From: Triatoma infestans
Lineage: Eukaryota; Arthropoda; Insecta; Hemiptera; Reduviidae
Length of the DNA: 64,000 bases
Assembly (NCBI GenBank): GCA_011037195.1
Contig: JAAEAF010014379.1
Location: 62,001 to 126,000 of the forward strand
Reading direction: 5' to 3'
Every line of letters begins with the position of its first letter. Position 1 is the first letter of the stretch. The notes beneath the pieces were generated by a model. It was not told the origin of the DNA, made no database searches, and saw only the letters and a list, made by a program, of their open reading frames with translations. Below, piece after piece: positions 11,426-20,295 of this stretch. The position numbers were made by a program, and so were the translations under genes.

Positions 11426-13548
11426 GAACAGCATAGCTCAAAAACGAAAAACCATAGAAAGTTGAAGCTTGATATTCCGTTTAGGTATCACCATGGCATC
11501 TGACAGAGGGTCATCTGCCAAAATTCCTATACCGGAAGTACCACTTTACATGTTGTTTTTTTTGCGTTTTTCTCGACAATGGCTCCGACGATTTTCTTCA
11601 AACTTGATATATCAACTGTGCATACAAAGAGCTACAACTTTTGTTTGAAATGTTTCTCTGGAAAAATTCATTTAAGGGCAATTATGGGGGAGGGGTGTGG
11701 GGGTTAGGTTTTTATCTAAAGTGCTACTTCAGTTTATTAGACAATTCTATCATTTAAATAATGTTAATTAGAATTGAATATACTGTTGAATTTCCGAGTT
11801 TCAAAAAAATCGGATAACCGGAAGTGCGTTTACATTACCACTTTACTAAATAATTTATTCACTTTTTCGCGATTTTCTTGGAACTTCGTGTATAAAATAA
11901 ATATATAAAGATCTACAAATTTTATGTAAAATATTTCTCTGGGAAAATTCTATCCAAATATCTTTGGGAGGAAGTGCTATCGTAGTTGATTATACAATTC
12001 CATCATCGAAACATAATTAGTTAGAAATAAATAGATGGCCGAAATTAGAGTTTAGAAAAATTAGTAAACCGGAAGTGCACTTTTACTTGACAGTTTTTCG
12101 ACGAATTTCATTAAATTTGGTACACAAACTATAAAATTTGTCAATTATAATTTTGAGAACTGGAGTAAGAGAAAGTTGTGTGAGTGTTTCACACCAGATT
12201 TTTGCTATTACTATTACTGTTCTCCTATTTTTTTGTAATTATAAAATATATTATTAGGATGCCCTTGGTACTGTAGAAATGAATCATGGAGACAGGTTTT
12301 ATTGGACATCATTTTTATATGGATTCCAAAGAATTTTGTTATTTTCAAAAAATAGTGACATCGCTTCAGAAGCTCAGAATATTGGCGAGCTAGATACTAT
12401 AACACAGAAACTGGAAATCAATATACATGGAATATGTTTATCACTTGTAAATAATGTATTAAGAACAGAACTTCTTCATCTTGGAATTACTAGGTATTTT
12501 TTTGTTTCTTTTTAATTTAAGCCAAAATTCGAACTTGGACAGTTAGTTGATTATATCTTTTTGCTTTGATTAATTTCAAAACGTATTCTTTCATACAGCC
12601 CAACAGGAAAAGTAATTCTCGAAAATGAGTTCTCACCTGAAAATGGACAAATGTCGTGGTGTTGTGGTGTGTTTGAATTCGATCAAATCTTTCATTAACG
12701 AAAAATTGCTGCAAGCTCAACTTTAGATTATATCCAATGGATCTGACACGAAAGTTTTGGTTAATAATGTCACCCGGAAGTGCACTTTCTTTTCAACTAA
12801 ATAAGAAAATTTATTTTCTGATGGGATTTTTGGTGGAGCATTGTGTTGGGCTCCTCTCTAACGGGTTATTTTTTCTTTTTTTTTCTATTCGACCATAAGA
12901 CTAAATATATTAAATTGTGGAATAGGTTTTCCAGGTTTTTACAATTTTCTCAAAATACCTATCCTGTGATTTTCTCTATACTTAGTATAGTACCTCCACA
13001 TAAATGAACTATCACTTTTATTTTCAACATGTAACAAGGATTAGGAGGGAGCTGCGATATTATGGTTATTCTACACTGCCACTTCAGTATAATGTACGGT
13101 GTCACCGCCTATATAATATTAATGGTAACTAAAAATTTCTCGATTTTGATGAAAACTTGTCTCGAAGAAATGAAATAATTGTAGAAAGAAAAAAGTCGCT
13201 TGTATATTTTTTTCCATCTGATTTTCTCTTAGAAATCCAATCTTGAAGTCTTCGTTTTTGTTGTGAAAGCCCAGCATCAAATATTTGAGGCTTGTTCCCT
13301 TAAAATTTAGATTAATATAAGAATATAAGTGTGTTTTATAATATTAAGCTTTTCTGAGTTTGATATATTCACTCACATTTTCCAGCTCTGGTGTGATATG
13401 GGAAGCTAAGAAATTTACTAAAAAACGATATAAAACTTTGTCAGCACGAGAAAGTGCAGCCATTGAAAAAGCTTATAATCATTACATGCAGGCTCAAGCT
13501 ATTGGTGAACCAGCGCATCCACAAGTTTCTGTAGATAACAGAATAGTG
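7872..13548 (+). CDS. Vps13: Vps13 exons encoding the VAB region (first seven visible exons)
   Basis: Seven exons join in one open frame of 380 residues: 7872-8075, 8151-8288, 8500-8643, 10856-11004, 11086-11191, 12258-12493 and 13386-13548. All have AG/GT borders and consistent phases. The product is VPS13, a bridge-like protein that moves lipids between membranes at contact sites. These exons match the VAB (SHR-BD) beta-rich region that binds adaptor proteins: it starts with NNVLYHPENFKG and contains repeated IINN-type turns such as YYVLINNFPLAIE and ALIINNTDLAID. The asparagine in such repeats is a conserved adaptor-binding feature of the family. Similarity is closest to the VPS13A/C type, not B or D. 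The N-terminal chorein and lipid-channel exons must lie left of the window. The intron at 8644-10855 contains a Penelope-like element and 11192-12257 a hairpin-ended repeat. Confidence 0.92.
8740..8900 (-). repeat. Family A hammerhead-like unit, single copy
   Basis: The minus-strand core runs from CTGAAGA (plus 8822-8828) through a G-rich stem II to GAAA (8806-8809) and GGTC (8800-8803). Stem II is GGGG/CCC-like and slightly changed from the 6.4 kb copies. The downstream tail with the GGAAAATGTCTCTG-type sequence is kept. It lies in the same Vps13 intron as the Penelope-like element and just upstream of it. Confidence 0.55.
9105..9597 (+). pseudogene. Penelope-like reverse transcriptase, C-terminal fragment
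   Basis: The fragment begins with a motif of the FYLQKDGLAM type, typical of Penelope-like RTs, and breaks frame by an indel near 9172-9185. It then runs open through NDLLDKVLPTLGP and the catalytic YVDD box (about residues 22-25 of the 9208-9597 frame, in KYVDDLLLV). A thumb-like region with LPFLDTLI and KPTYSGRLLHY follows. A second frameshift in an A run near 9590 ends the frame. The upstream fingers domain is absent. Confidence 0.82.
9627..10215 (+). pseudogene. Penelope-like linker and GIY-YIG endonuclease
   Basis: An open frame from about 9627 to the TGA at 10213-10215 (roughly 195 residues) holds a basic linker followed by a GIY-YIG nuclease domain. The first strand is THTVYNLKC, followed by CNASYVGESS, in which YVG replaces YIG, then a conserved HKRLKQHK helix with the catalytic arginine. 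Further along are a histidine-rich NHTFDFH segment and a TERLITESIHI helix with the expected glutamate. The start is not an ATG because the element is read through from the RT. This frame is the best preserved part of the element. Confidence 0.82.
10510..10572 (+). ncRNA. Hammerhead-ribozyme-like motif of the Penelope-like element
   Basis: Core: CTGAAGA (10521-10527), one extra A, stem II GGCAAAC/GTTTGTC with loop AAA (10529-10545), then GAAAC (10546-10550) and GTC (10551-10553). Stem I pairs GTTC (10517-10520) with GAAC (10554-10557). After an internal loop it continues with TTGTTTT (10510-10516) pairing AAAACAA (10566-10572). This fits a type I hammerhead with a stem III of about two base pairs, cleaved after C10553. 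It lies 300 bases past the GIY-YIG stop, where the terminal repeat should be. Confidence 0.72.
11249..12205 (+). mobile_element. Hairpin-ended repeat element, copy 1
   Basis: The left end is a perfect hairpin, CTCTTACT-CCT-AGTAAGAG. The right end has GGAGTAAGAGAAAGTTG followed by a GTGTGA/TCACAC hairpin. The inside contains a (GT)n/(ATGT)n tract near 11381-11426 and about three diverged direct repeats of 250-290 bases. Each repeat contains CCGGAAGT (11532, 11819, 12069). A second copy lies reversed at 52226-53230, and fragments occur elsewhere in the window. There is no coding capacity, so it is non-autonomous and its class is uncertain. It sits in the Vps13 intron 11192-12257. Confidence 0.75.
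12510..13340 (+). repeat. Possible diverged relic of the hairpin-ended repeat
   Basis: The region contains CACCCGGAAGTGCACTTTC (about 12772-12790), close to the internal motif of the element at 11249-12205, plus G/T-rich sequence and similar spacing. The ends are not recognisable. It fills most of the Vps13 intron 12494-13385. Confidence 0.3.
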
Positions 13549-15059
13549 GTAAGGTTTTTATTGGTATTTATAGTTATGATTTGTTATTAATAAAAACTGT
13601 TTATTCTTTATAGTATCTTATATTAACAAGAAATTGATATAAAATAGGTTATAAGTACGTGTGGTCGGCTACATTTAGCTTTCTGTATGTTGCAGTTTTT
13701 TTAATTTTATGCCCGTCTATATATAGATGAAGCCAATTAATGTCCTCTCCTATAAAGAACAGTTGTGCTTGTTCTGATGTTTTTAATCACTTATTAGAAA
13801 ATTAGATTTTTCTTATAGGACAAATTATTTATTTAGTTTGCTGCCATTTCGATGAGTAAAAATCATGGCAAAGCGGTTTTGGCGCTATACGCTAGGAACG
13901 GTGTCCAGGAAGGTGCACTAATGATCATAATAATAATTAATAAATACACATAAAAAGTCCGCATGAATAAAAAGCAATATCTTACCATCAAGAAACATTA
14001 CTTTTCTTCTTTTTTTAGCCAGTGCCTTCCTATAAATCTCTGTTATTCAGTGTAATGTTTCTCAAGAAGAAAGCAATAACTAACGGCTTTTTAGTTGTTG
14101 CGGACAGAGCAGAGTAAACTAACCAAAATTAACAGAATCTTCTAGACATACTGCATACTCAGACCATGACCTAGAATATCGATAACGGTGGGTTGTATAA
14201 GTTAAATATTCCCCCATCCGGAATCATTTCATACCGATCATCCCGTATAAGTATATATAAGAAATATGATTGTTACCAGAGAGAGATGCGTTAGGGAGTT
14301 CTTTCCAGCTGCGGACTGATCTGTGACTCCTACGTCACGGATGTGTTACTCCCGTCTTGGATCTTTTAAGAAAAGGGTGAAAACTACATGCAAGTTGAAT
14401 GAGAACTACAATTTAGGTTCTACTAGAAGTACAGAAGTGTGATCCCAATTGCTCTAAGCAGCAAGGGAAAAGCTAGCGGAGGAGTCACAGGCTCAACAAA
14501 ACCACTGTAGACTAAAATGAGGCCTGGCCAAAGCCTACAATTTACAACACTCAAATGACTGTCTTTGTCTTAATAGATCAATCAGGCTTGGAAAATATTA
14601 TAAGTCTTTTTACCCTTGGGACAGATTCCAACCATGGGGACGAATTAGTGCCCCCTTAGGGAATTCCGCGATTAATTCTAAATGGTCAAAAGTATGTTGT
14701 CTCCATCAGGCGATGACATAAAAGTCGCTGGTAGATCTATATGAACGTCACTGTTTGGCCTTTTAGTCAGCCCGAGATACGGCTTTGGCATATTAATGGG
14801 CTTTTCCCACCTTTATGCAGCACTTTACAAGCCCTGTTTTCCACTGATTGGGAAAATATCCCAATCGCAGGCACCCGTTAAAAAGGTCAAGCAGATACTG
14901 GCTTAGAACATCCTCATTTTTCCGGACAATTCCCCATGTATTCCCTTTTAGTTTTCGATTTCACCAATAACAAACTTGACATTATATATATCGAATTCAA
15001 GTATGGATTCAGCAGAGTGGGTGACTCACAGACCTTCTTACGAGTAGCTATCGGTAAAA

Positions 15060-15240
15060 AGCAAACATATTGAATATGTGGGTTGGGGTCGCAATGGTGG
15101 ATGGCATCTGGTATTTTATCCGCCGTAGGTTCTTTATTATGTTATTCCTGAACGATTTCGGATTCTCATCCATCGTCAGAGTATTCTCTGCACGAATTGA
15201 TAGCCTTCTGACGGTGGATGAGGTTTCGAAACCTAACTGA
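15060..15240. repeat. Family B inverted hammerhead-like pair
   Basis: The minus strand carries CTGACGA (plus 15173-15179), a stem II of GGAT-GAGA-ATCC type, and GAAAT (from 15159 down). The plus strand carries a decayed partner with CTGACGG at 15208-15214 and GAAACC near 15228. Related single units with the same left flank (TGGGTCCGCAATGCTG-like) lie at about 25525-25640 and 38095-38200. The layout matches family A but the sequence differs. Confidence 0.5.
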
Positions 15241-15404
15241 AACAGCATAAATAAGCATCTGCGACTGATGAAATCTCAGATATATACTATATTTCAAGAC
15301 TGAGTAAAAAAATAAATGATTAAAATGAAAAAATTATTTTTTGGCTGCCGTTTTATCATCAACAATTGTTCAGTTATCAGACGGAAGGCGGTAGCAACTA
15401 CTTT

Positions 15405-15640
15405 ACTATTTATCAGAGATATTTTCCATATAGGCTGCTTCTTCAGTCCAAACAATGTGATAAGATAGACTTGCACACAGCAAATTTAGTTGATACACTC
15501 AGTGGTATGTTATTACACTGTTTTGACAAAAACATCCTGATGATGGGCGAACGCCTGAAACCGGTCGACGACCACCAAAAGAAGCAGGCTATCACGGAAA
15601 ATATCTCTGATGCTTTCCTAAATACCAAAATATTTCTGCG
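15405..15640. repeat. Family A inverted pair, one core deleted
   Basis: The plus-strand core is CTGATGA (15537-15543), stem II GGGC-GAAC-GCCT with one G-T pair, GAAA (15557-15560) and GGTC (15563-15566). The facing minus-strand unit (15410-15450) keeps the tail but has lost its core. An incidental open frame of 125 codons crosses it and is not considered a gene. Confidence 0.55.
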
Positions 15641-16000
15641 GAACCAACTACAACAAATTTACTATTTATTTGACGTATGTTTAAAGGAAAAAAGATGTAA
15701 TAGAGAAAAATACTTACTTCTGCAACAGAAAATTAAAAGCTAAATTCCTGAAAAATGTTTTCCAAATCCCCTTACATTGTGTCAGAGGGCGACTTTTTAG
15801 GAGGCATGTGAGTAGCACCTCGTGGTTGCCATGTTTCTGATAATTTCAACCAAGTATTTGGTTTTCTATAGCGTTCCATTTTGACTAGATGCTGGGTCAA
15901 GGTCTAGGAGACACAAAGGCCGTACAGATAGACGCTGAACCGGCAGAGAACGTTGTATCGAGTCAAATGGGAGTTCTCCATAGATATCCATAATAAACAT

Positions 16001-16494
16001 TGTGAGGAGTCAGTTCAGTGAACGGGGAAAACCGCTGAGTCGGCAGCTGAAATTGGGCTAGAGCATGGGCTGTCAGGCTGGCATGGCAGTCAGTTGGCGA
16101 GTGGCGTGGTGTGTGGAACTAGAAAATGAATGAACTGGTGGATCTGGTTGCTGTGTGTCGGTGAGTAGCTCTAGCCCGGTTTCAAGCGCAATCCTGAGAA
16201 GTACGAGTGTGAGTGGGTGTGTGTGTGTGTGTGCTGCGTGTGAAGGGTCGACTCACGGTCAAGTTAACCCCGAGGGCGGGATAAGTAGAAATTTAGTAGA
16301 CTGTATAGGGTGTGGTGACGTGTAACCGGTGGAGTAGTTGTAAGTAGTAAATCGGGGTTAGATAAGTGATTAGTTCATGGACTTAGTAATTATATTGATG
16401 TAATATGTTGTATTTTATGTGTAAAATAAATAATTAAAGGAAAAACGTAATTTCTGTCGAAGGCTGGTTCATTGCCCTGTATCCGAACTTTACA
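16001..16494 (+). repeat. 5' LTR of the gypsy element
   Basis: This 494-base copy starts TGTGAGGAGTCAG and ends CCGAACTTTACA. Relative to the 3' LTR it keeps about 48 extra bases around 16285-16335. It shares an AATAAA polyadenylation signal within AAAATAAATAATTAAAGG (about 16424-16440). A (GT)n tract near 16213 differs in length between the two LTRs. Confidence 0.93.
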
Positions 16495-16496
16495 AT

Positions 16497-16509
16497 TGGT
16501 GTCAGGTGG
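16497..16509 (+). promoter_or_regulatory. Primer-binding site, tRNA-Leu type
   Basis: TGGTGTCAGGTGG starts two bases after the 5' LTR. TGGTGTCAGG is complementary to a tRNA 3' end of sequence CCTGACACCA, as found in tRNA-Leu, so minus-strand DNA synthesis was probably primed by tRNA-Leu. Confidence 0.7.
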
Positions 16510-16530
16510 AAGGGGTGTTGCAACAATACA

Positions 16531-17211
16531 CATGGCAGGACCCAAGACGCGTGGCAAAGGTAACGTGGGCAAATGACGTAGACAGGGTGACGTAGTAGTA
16601 AACAGTATACGTTGCGAAATAGCTCGATCGAGTCTGTTATTGTAAACAATAGTTGACGGAAGCATGCTGACCTAGTAAAAAACTGTAGTTAACACATTTT
16701 TACATTGTCTGATTTCCCTTATATAACAAGGTCAACTGACCTAGGCTGCATATTACGTATCCATAGTAATTATCGTATTATATCTTTCTTTATATCGTAT
16801 TAAATATCATATCTTTATATTTTTTTAACGTGTCATACGTATCCTGCTCCAGGCTAAAATTCGTGTGAAAAGGAAAAATAAAAAAAGAATACACATAATT
16901 TAACTGAACCCAATTCGCCCAAATGGCCGCCGAGAGGGGCAGGTTCGGGTGCTGAGGATGGCCAATGAGGCGTTCGCTCGTCGGGAGGAGGCGCCCCGAA
17001 AGGAGTTAGCTCTACAGAGCTTAGTGCACACGTGGTCCGGGGAGGCGGGAGCGGTGGCCGTGGAAGAGTTCTTCGCCAAGTTCGAGAGGGTCGTAAAATG
17101 CGGAAACTGGGCGCAAGATCCGGTGGGTCCGTTCGCTGGATGAGGTCCGTGTGCCACCCATGGCCGAGTGTTTGGTGCGACTGGCCATCCCAGAGGGGGT
17201 GAAAGAAAGAA
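16531..17211 (+). pseudogene. gypsy gag/protease remnant
   Basis: A short start MAGPKTRGKGNVGK stops at once. About 300 AT-rich bases then follow (16570-16900), unlike the rest of the element and possibly a later insertion. A gag-like frame resumes near 16949 with SLVHTWSGEAG and VEEFFAKFERVVKCGNW, then breaks. The capsid C-terminus, zinc knuckle and most of the protease are missing. Protease-proximal sequence (AIPEGV) occurs just before 17212. Confidence 0.6.
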
Positions 17212-17838
17212 GTGATGATCGAGCCGATCGAAGTGAAACAGAAAGGAGTACGCGTGGCACGGGTCCTTGGTACCGCCACTCGCGAGTGTACTAAGCTAGT
17301 TAACATGATGAATCGGGAGGTAACAATAGACCGGAATCAAGTACTGGGGTACGTTGAACAGCTGGACGATGGATGGACGCTGTCTGTGGAGGAAGGGGTA
17401 AATAGCCCTAAGAGTCCGGAAGTGCTGGCAGCCTTCAAGGAGAAGACTGGGCACCTCTCGGCGAAAGACCAACAGGCCGTCCTCGCCGTTCTAGAGAGGC
17501 GCGCTGCGGTGTTCGAGGACCCAGGCTGTGACGGTCGTGGGTATGCGGTAGAGGTGTACCATCACATACCGACCGGCGACGCCCGCCCTGTGGTGAAGAG
17601 ACCCTACCGCCGCGTCCCTTACCATCAACGGGAGGAGATGAGAACCCAGATCCAGAATCTATTACATCAAGGAGTCATCGTACCGTCCGTCAGCCCCTGG
17701 AGTGCCCCTGTGGTACTGGTGAAAAAGAAGTCGGTAGCGAGAGAGGGCGAGCAATGGCGGTTCTGTACCGACTTCCGAGGCCTTAACGCCGTGACAGCAG
17801 CGGATTCGTACCCCCTGCCTCGATACAGGAGACCTTAG
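17212..17838 (+). pseudogene. gypsy pol: N-terminal reverse transcriptase
   Basis: A 208-codon open frame begins with a protease-RT spacer. It then shows the gypsy RT signature: a proline-rich PYRRVPYHQ, LLHQGVIVPSVSPWSAPVVLVKKK and FCTDFRGLNAVT, ending at SYPLPR. A one-base shift near 17825 closes the frame. Translation can be followed in another frame into the FTTLDL motif, after which the sequence jumps (see the next entry). Confidence 0.85.
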
Positions 17839-18440
17839 AAGGGCTAGGAAGGAGCGTGTATTTCACGACCCTAGATTTGGATGACGACATCATCTTCAAT
17901 CAGACAATACCGGAGCACGCTGATCGGCTGGACCGTGTTCTGGGGATTTTCGCCCACGCCAACCTGAAGGTCCGGCTGGCTAAGTGCAGATTCGCGCAGT
18001 CGGAGGTGAGCTATCTGGGACATCTAGTCACGGGTGATGGGGTAAAACCTGACCCTGCGAAGGTGGAAGCGATCCGCAAGTATCCTGTGTCGCAGCACGC
18101 GGGGCAGGTGCGCGCGTTCCTGGGCTTGGTGGGCTACTACCGGAGGTTCATTGAAAATTTTGCGGCCTTGGCGGCGCCATTGACGCGACTGACCAAGAAG
18201 GATGAGCCGTATACTTGGGGACCAGGTCAGGAGGCCGCGTTTGCCTCCCTCAAGCAATGGCTGTGTTCCGATTCCGTACTCGTCTATCCGGACTTTCGAG
18301 AGCCGTTCATCCTGGCTACTGACGCCTCTGGCGTCGCCGTGGGGGCGGTGTTGTCACAGAGGCGGAATGACCAGGAGAGACCTATCGCCTATATGCAAGC
18401 CGGCAGCTCAACCGCGCCGAGACGAGATACGCCACAATAG
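17839..18440 (+). pseudogene. gypsy pol: RT with catalytic core deleted, and start of RNase H
   Basis: FTTLDLDDDIIF joins the first palm motif directly to the sequence that normally follows the catalytic aspartates, so about 60 residues of palm are gone, including the first half of the YLDD box. The rest is well kept: the thumb (LAKCRFAQSEVSYLGH), connection (FLGLVGYYRRFIENFA) and RNase H start (FILATDASGVAVGAVLSQ). A frameshift near 18395 ends the frame. With the palm lost, no active RT could be made. Confidence 0.88.
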
Positions 18441-19215
18441 AGAGGGAGCTGCTCGCTGTGGTTTGGGCGACCGCCCAGTTCAGGTGCTACTTGTACGGGC
18501 GTCGGTTCACCTTAGTCACGGATCATGCGCCCCTACGATGGTTGCTGAACCTGAAGGACCCTTCATCCCGGCTTACCCGCTGGGCGCTGAGACTGATGGA
18601 GTTCGATTAAGAGGTCGAACACAGGCCGGGGAAGCGGCACACCAATGCGGATGCACTGAGCAGGGTCGTTCAGGCGGTAAACGTGACTCCCTGGGACCAG
18701 CGGGAGCGGGAGCGCCTAGCGGAAGAGCAGCGGCGCGAGGGGTGGTGCCAAACCTTGCAGGCTGAGCGACCCACGCATGTGGTTGAGGACGCGGACGGGG
18801 TGCTATATTGGACCAAGGATGGGGGCCAGTCAGGGAGGAAATTGATGGTCCCTGGGGCGTGGAAGCAGCGGGTAATCCGGCAGTGCCACGACGAACCATG
18901 GGCGGGCCATCCGGGAGTCCGCCGGACACAGAAATTGGTGAAGCTAAGATACTATTGGCCCACCCTGGCTCGGGACATCAAGGCTTACGTGTCCGAATGC
19001 GAGGCCTGCGCTCGGCGGAAGAGTCCCGCCGGGCTCTGTGTTCCCATCGCTGAATCTTACGTGGCGTCCGCCCCATTCGAAATGGTGTCTATGGACATCG
19101 TAGGGCCGCTGCCGTCCACGGGAAGGGGGAATCGATACCTCCTTACTTGCATCGACCACTTTAGCCGCTACGCTGAGGCCATCCCTCTGCGGGAACAGAC
19201 CGCCCTTGCGGTGGC
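18430..19215 (+). pseudogene. gypsy pol: RNase H end and integrase N-terminus
   Basis: The frame shows [12 protein letters not shown] and [11 protein letters not shown] of RNase H, an in-frame stop near 18610, then PGKRHTNADALSR. From 18683 a long frame covers the integrase zinc-binding region (H and H in CHDEPWAGHPG, C and C in CEACARRK). It continues to the start of the catalytic core with the first catalytic aspartate in VSMDIVGPLP. A one-base shift near 19222 breaks the frame in the middle of the core. Confidence 0.85.
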
Positions 19216-19640
19216 CAGAGGTTCGTGGAGCATGTAATAGTGCGGCATGGGGTGCCCCAGCGCCTACTCACCGACCAGGGACGCAACTTCGTTTCAGACC
19301 TCATGAAAGGGTTGTGCAAATACTTGGGAATCCGGAAGGTTCAGACAACACCCTACCACCCTCAAAGCAACGGCATAGTGGAAAGGCCCCACCGTACCCT
19401 CGTGGATGCGCAAGGACGGACGGGACTGGGATTTGTGGGTGCCGTTCGTCTTGATGGCATATCGGGCGACCCCTCACTCTGCTACGGGCTATTCCCCTTA
19501 CCGTTTAATTTATGTGCGAGAACTTCCGGCCCCCTTCGAATGCCGAGTCGATCCACAGGAAGAACAGGAACCGGGCCATACCCTGGAGGAGCTGGGCCGC
19601 CGCCTTGAGGTGGTCTACCGCGAAGTGGCTAAGTACCCAC
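19216..19640 (+). pseudogene. gypsy pol: integrase catalytic core
   Basis: After the break the core continues with the second aspartate in LLTDQGRNFVSD and the glutamate in YHPQSNGIVERPHRTL. Another shift near 19405 moves to a frame with WVPFVLMAYRATPHSATGYSPYRLIYVRE. The homology stops at about 19638, where the antisense LINE begins. All three DDE residues are recognisable but in different frames. Confidence 0.85.
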
Positions 19641-19946
19641 CTTACAACAATACTATATTTTGCCTCTATACACACTAACAATCAAGCTCCTAACTTAAAT
19701 ATTTACATTTTAGAAAAATTAAATAAAATATAAGTGATAAATATGAAACTATTACTAGAACATTCATCTAGAACATTCACAATCATTACCTAGAACATAA
19801 CAATATATATCAACGAACAATATATATATAACAACATAAAATATAACAATATATAAAAATAGGAATCCGATAATTATACGAGTAATACTCTGTTCATACT
19901 TCGTAACTAATGAAATTTAATAGAAATACAACTAACAATTTCTTAA

Positions 19947-20295
19947 CTAGGAACTCCCTCCTAAACTCTCCAACACCCTCCTACGTCGTTCGAAGACCAG
20001 AACTGCAAATTTATTAAAAGCTAAAAAGTTATCCTTACTTCCAATCATCCAGTTATAAGAGCCATCTAAAAGCCGAAGCTGGCCTAACTCCCCCTGCAAG
20101 GAGAACCTTAGATCTTCATATTCGGCACACGTAAAGGTAACATGCTTCCAGTCCTCCACTTCTCCGCACACGCACTCCGGGGCATCACTCAATCCTAACT
20201 GGTATAGCTTCCCCTTCAAGGAGCCATGCCCTGCAAGGAGAAACGCCAACTAGTAGCTTGGCGCAAACCACTCCCTGACCTATGTTCCATCCATG
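19947..20295 (-). pseudogene. LINE ORF2 C-terminal zinc-finger domain
   Basis: The fragment reads FLLAGHGSLKGKLYQLGL, then ECVCGEVEDWKHVTFTC, a C-x-C-x(7)-H-x(4)-C arrangement typical of the ends of R1- and I-group ORF2 proteins. It ends in an arginine-rich RRRRVLESLGG. The preceding RT segment (20216-20416) is in another frame, so it is separated by frameshifts at about 20250 and 20300. Confidence 0.8.

Larger units (their letters stand above)
13549..15996. other. Vps13 intron, left of the gypsy insertion
   Basis: No host exon was found. Around 13990-14080 there is an imperfect inverted repeat built on AAGAAACATTAC and GTAATGTTTCTC. From 14270 to about 15000 the GC content rises and the sequence looks like decayed transposon. 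The frame around 14280-14420 faintly resembles the C-terminal tail of a non-LTR ORF. Two hammerhead-like units follow at 15060 and 15405. Confidence 0.5.

Noticed and set aside
14270..14420. Non-LTR ORF C-terminal tail (FKKRVKT-like)
   Set aside because: Similarity is limited to a dozen residues with stops; too weak to annotate as an element.
15366..15743. 125-codon open frame
   Set aside because: It runs through a hammerhead-like inverted unit and overlaps a frame on the other strand; the protein has no domain and matches the repeat, not a gene.
16854..17306. Long minus-strand frames opposite the gypsy gag/pol
   Set aside because: They are antisense shadows of GC-rich gypsy sequence; the plus strand carries recognisable gag and RT motifs.
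18573..18929. 118-codon minus-strand proline-rich frame
   Set aside because: Antisense of the gypsy RNase H and integrase region; no independent signal.
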